Shown piece after piece: positions 62,194-64,000 of a stretch of 64,000 nucleotides of DNA. Position numbers and translations under genes: made by a program. This DNA comes from an uncultured Ignavibacteriota bacterium. Lineage in GTDB: Bacteria > Bacteroidota > Ignavibacteria > UBA10030 > UBA8401. The notes under the pieces are model-generated. The model saw nothing but the letters and a program-made list of their open reading frames with translations. It was not told where the DNA came from and ran no database searches. The stretch is taken from positions 1 to 64,000 of the forward strand of contig CAISDA010000002.1 in the NCBI GenBank assembly GCA_903884005.1, in the 5' to 3' direction. How positions within the stretch are numbered: the stretch's first letter is position 1; the number at the start of each line of letters is the position of its first letter.

Positions 62194-64000
62194 CTATCCG
62201 GCAATGTTGAATTCGATCGTGAGTGTGCCTTGTGAAGGATACGGTATTTTTATTGCTCCGTCCTTCACGACAATATTTTTTCCGTTGACGCGGGCCGATG
62301 AATCACCCTTCGTCCGAACGACATGGAGTGTGACTGGAATTTTTCGGACAATGAATGTCGCGCGAAGATCGTCAATCCCCGTCAGCAAGTGGGGATTCAC
62401 CACGAGGTTGTTGAGCTCGGGACGGAATCCCGCGATCTGCTGTGTGTAGAGAGCCATGATCTCGTACCAGACCCAACCCACAATACCGACGGGAGGAGCC
62501 GGCGGCGTAATGCTGGATCCAAGATGCTCGAACCAGGATCCTGATTTTCCGGTGGGAAGATTCGTAAGCCAGTCCAGCACGCGCCATACCTTGTCGTCAT
62601 TGCCGGCTTCCGCGTGGGCGCGGGCGACCATGACAGAGTTGAACGGCCAGGCGGCGGGCGGATCGGGCTCGCTATGGGAATTGTAGCGCGAGTATCCTCC
62701 GCCTTCCCATTGCTGCCCCCACAGAGTGTCTACCGATTCCAGTGTTCTGCGGGCAAGGTCGCTTTTAGGATCGATCAAACCGAAGATGATGGGAAACATC
62801 GTCACGGTGTCCGGATCAAACTCGTTCTTCTGATCGGTCGACAGGGGCGAGCCCGGAGGCATTGTGCTGCGGTTCGGCGGTGTGCAGAGCTTCTGCCACT
62901 CTCCGTTCCTCCGTCTTCGTTTGATGAGCCGGCCGTCTTCGATCATTTTGAATGTCGGATCGTTGAGGAACGAGTCTTTCATTTCGCGGGATTTCGCTCT
63001 CCACTTCCGTGCCGTGGCTTTGTCGTCCAGCACATCGGCGATCTCGGCCCCTTTTTCCAGTCCCATGATGATCCAGAATTGGTACGCCATCTCAAACCCG
63101 TCTTCGATACCGTGAGTATCATTCCGTTCCCAGAATTCACGTTTATTGTGGACCATCCTCGCCCGTTTGTCGTAGAATACTTTCTGCAGAGGAAATTCGG
63201 CGCACAACTTGATCTTGTCCCAGTTTTTTCGTGCAAGTTCAAAATCGCCCGTCCAGCAGAGGTATTCCCACAGACTGTGCACGAGGCTCCCGTTCTGATT
63301 CAACTCGGTATAGTCGTACCCAAACCACCGGCTCGATTCTATGGTTCGACCGTCGAACCCGATCGCGTGCTGGAGATTATTCTCAAAGAGCAGCCGCGCT
63401 TCATCCACAAATCCGGCACGGAGAAATCCGATGGCCGCCCACATATGATCGATCACCCACTCCATGCAGTATTCCCACACACCGGCATCCATGCGGGCGT
63501 TATTGCCCAGCACCGAACGAAGGCTGGTCTTGGAAACATTCCAGAGCGCATCGAATTCCTTATTGCCGGTGACCATGCTTCCTTTCGCGTTCCAGTACCG
63601 CACCGTATTCTTCCAGAGAACGTTGTAATTTTTTTTCTTGAAAATTTTTTCGCCGTTGTTAAGACAGTAGACGTAGGTGACCTGACCCGACGCGCCGGCC
63701 GGAATGACGCCGGCATCAACGTCGACATTGTAGCGTCCCGATACAGACACATTTTTCTCCAGCGAGAAGAGCTTCATCTTTGCAAGGCCGCGCGCGTATG
63801 CCGCTTTATCTTTTTCGTCCACGAAGATCTGGTCGAAGAGGCCGAAGTTTGCATACAGCGAGAGCCCCGTTTGGATGTGGAGACTGCGGGCAGAATTGTT
63901 CTTGATCGTGGCACGCCGGAACAGGATCGATCCTTCACTCGGAGCAAAGAACTCTTCCTCAATGTCACACTCTCCTGCCTTCCAGCAAAGGGAGACGATA
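62194..64000 (-). CDS. Six-hairpin glycosidase-like protein, 5' end outside window
   Basis: The frame is open to the right edge, so the N-terminus is not seen; about 602 residues are visible. The first part continues a beta-sandwich (text such as NNSARSLHIQTGLSLYANFGLFD), followed by an alpha/alpha barrel with MEWVIDHMWAAIGFLRAG, FWERNDTHGIEDGFEMAYQFW (candidate acid residues), FDPDTVTMFPIIFGL, QQWEGGGYSRYNSHSEPDPP and WFEHLGSSITPPAPPVGIVGWVWYEI, then a C-terminal beta-sandwich. This is the layout of GH15/GH78/GH94-like enzymes; substrate unknown. The GTG at 63822 is not a start because coding clearly continues upstream. Confidence 0.75.
   Translation of the reverse strand, partial: IVSLCWKAGECDIEEEFFAPSEGSILFRRATIKNNSARSLHIQTGLSLYANFGLFDQIFVDEKDKAAYARGLAKMKLFSLEKNVSVSGRYNVDVDAGVIPAGASGQVTYVYCLNNGEKIFKKKNYNVLWKNTVRYWNAKGSMVTGNKEFDALWNVSKTSLRSVLGNNARMDAGVWEYCMEWVIDHMWAAIGFLRAGFVDEARLLFENNLQHAIGFDGRTIESSRWFGYDYTELNQNGSLVHSLWEYLCWTGDFELARKNWDKIKLCAEFPLQKVFYDKRARMVHNKREFWERNDTHGIEDGFEMAYQFWIIMGLEKGAEIADVLDDKATARKWRAKSREMKDSFLNDPTFKMIEDGRLIKRRRRNGEWQKLCTPPNRSTMPPGSPLSTDQKNEFDPDTVTMFPIIFGLIDPKSDLARRTLESVDTLWGQQWEGGGYSRYNSHSEPDPPAAWPFNSVMVARAHAEAGNDDKVWRVLDWLTNLPTGKSGSWFEHLGSSITPPAPPVGIVGWVWYEIMALYTQQIAGFRPELNNLVVNPHLLTGIDDLRATFIVRKIPVTLHVVRTKGDSSARVNGKNIVVKDGAIKIPYPSQGTLTIEFNIAG

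Overview
The window looks like chromosomal DNA of a Gram-negative bacterium of the Bacteroidota/Chlorobiota/Ignavibacteriota assemblage. Three things point there: two secreted proteins end in type IX secretion (T9SS) sorting domains with the QNYPNPFNPST signature; LpxC and FabZ are fused in one polypeptide, as is usual in that group; and the gene set includes lipid A synthesis, BamA, two Skp/OmpH chaperones and a large TonB-dependent receptor. Base composition is moderate and no rRNA, CRISPR array, transposase or complete prophage is visible. One tRNA-Val is present. Species cannot be fixed from the sequence.

Layout. 1-2.7 kb: the 3' part of a large repetitive fibre-like protein and a small exported protein. 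2.9-12.5 kb (minus strand): an envelope biogenesis run uppS-bamA-skp-(terminator)-skp-lpxD-lpxC/fabZ-lpxA-lipM-panB. 12.6-21.2 kb (plus): a BaiN/HI0933-type flavoprotein, purK-purE, ccmF, a one-cluster ferredoxin and a six-hairpin glycosidase-like protein, with copies of a dispersed intergenic repeat behind three of these genes. 21.5-26.0 kb (minus): a T9SS cargo with an NlpC/P60-like region and a PhyH dioxygenase/sugar epimerase pair. 26.2-32.2 kb (plus): hybrid histidine kinase, an RMDN-like TPR protein, a YbhN-type membrane protein and polyphosphate kinase ppk1. 32.4-39.3 kb: a secreted purple-acid-phosphatase-like enzyme divergent from a TonB receptor, followed by a T9SS beta-helix protein and a YVTN beta-propeller. 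39.5-43.8 kb: polyphosphate genes ppx, sixA-like, CHAD and ppk2. 44-49 kb: TPR proteins, an acyltransferase-like remnant, an EIIA-domain protein and mgtA. 49.2-56.4 kb (minus): an orphan winged-helix protein, a phosphate-selective porin, pstS, pstC-pstA-pstB, phoU and a PhoB-like regulator. 56.6-64 kb: a GT4 glycosyltransferase, two six-hairpin glycosidases, a metallophosphoesterase operon ending in a 31-aa membrane microprotein, and tRNA-Val.

How it fits together. From about 28 to 61 kb the genes are dominated by phosphate and polyphosphate: uptake (porin, Pst, PhoU, PhoB), scavenging (acid phosphatase, metallophosphoesterase), storage and turnover (PPK1, PPK2, PPX, CHAD) and Mg2+ import. 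The best-supported new observation is a set of hexamer direct repeats (TTAACA or GTAACA type) spaced one helical turn apart (11 bp, once 12 bp) upstream of ppk1, pstC, the TonB receptor, the porin and, more weakly, the glycosyltransferase. In ppk1 and pstC the last repeat also stands 17 bp before a TATAAT-like hexamer. I read these as candidate PhoB operators. They would link the TonB receptor module and the glycosyltransferase to phosphate starvation. This is inference from sequence; no alignment, search or experiment was run.
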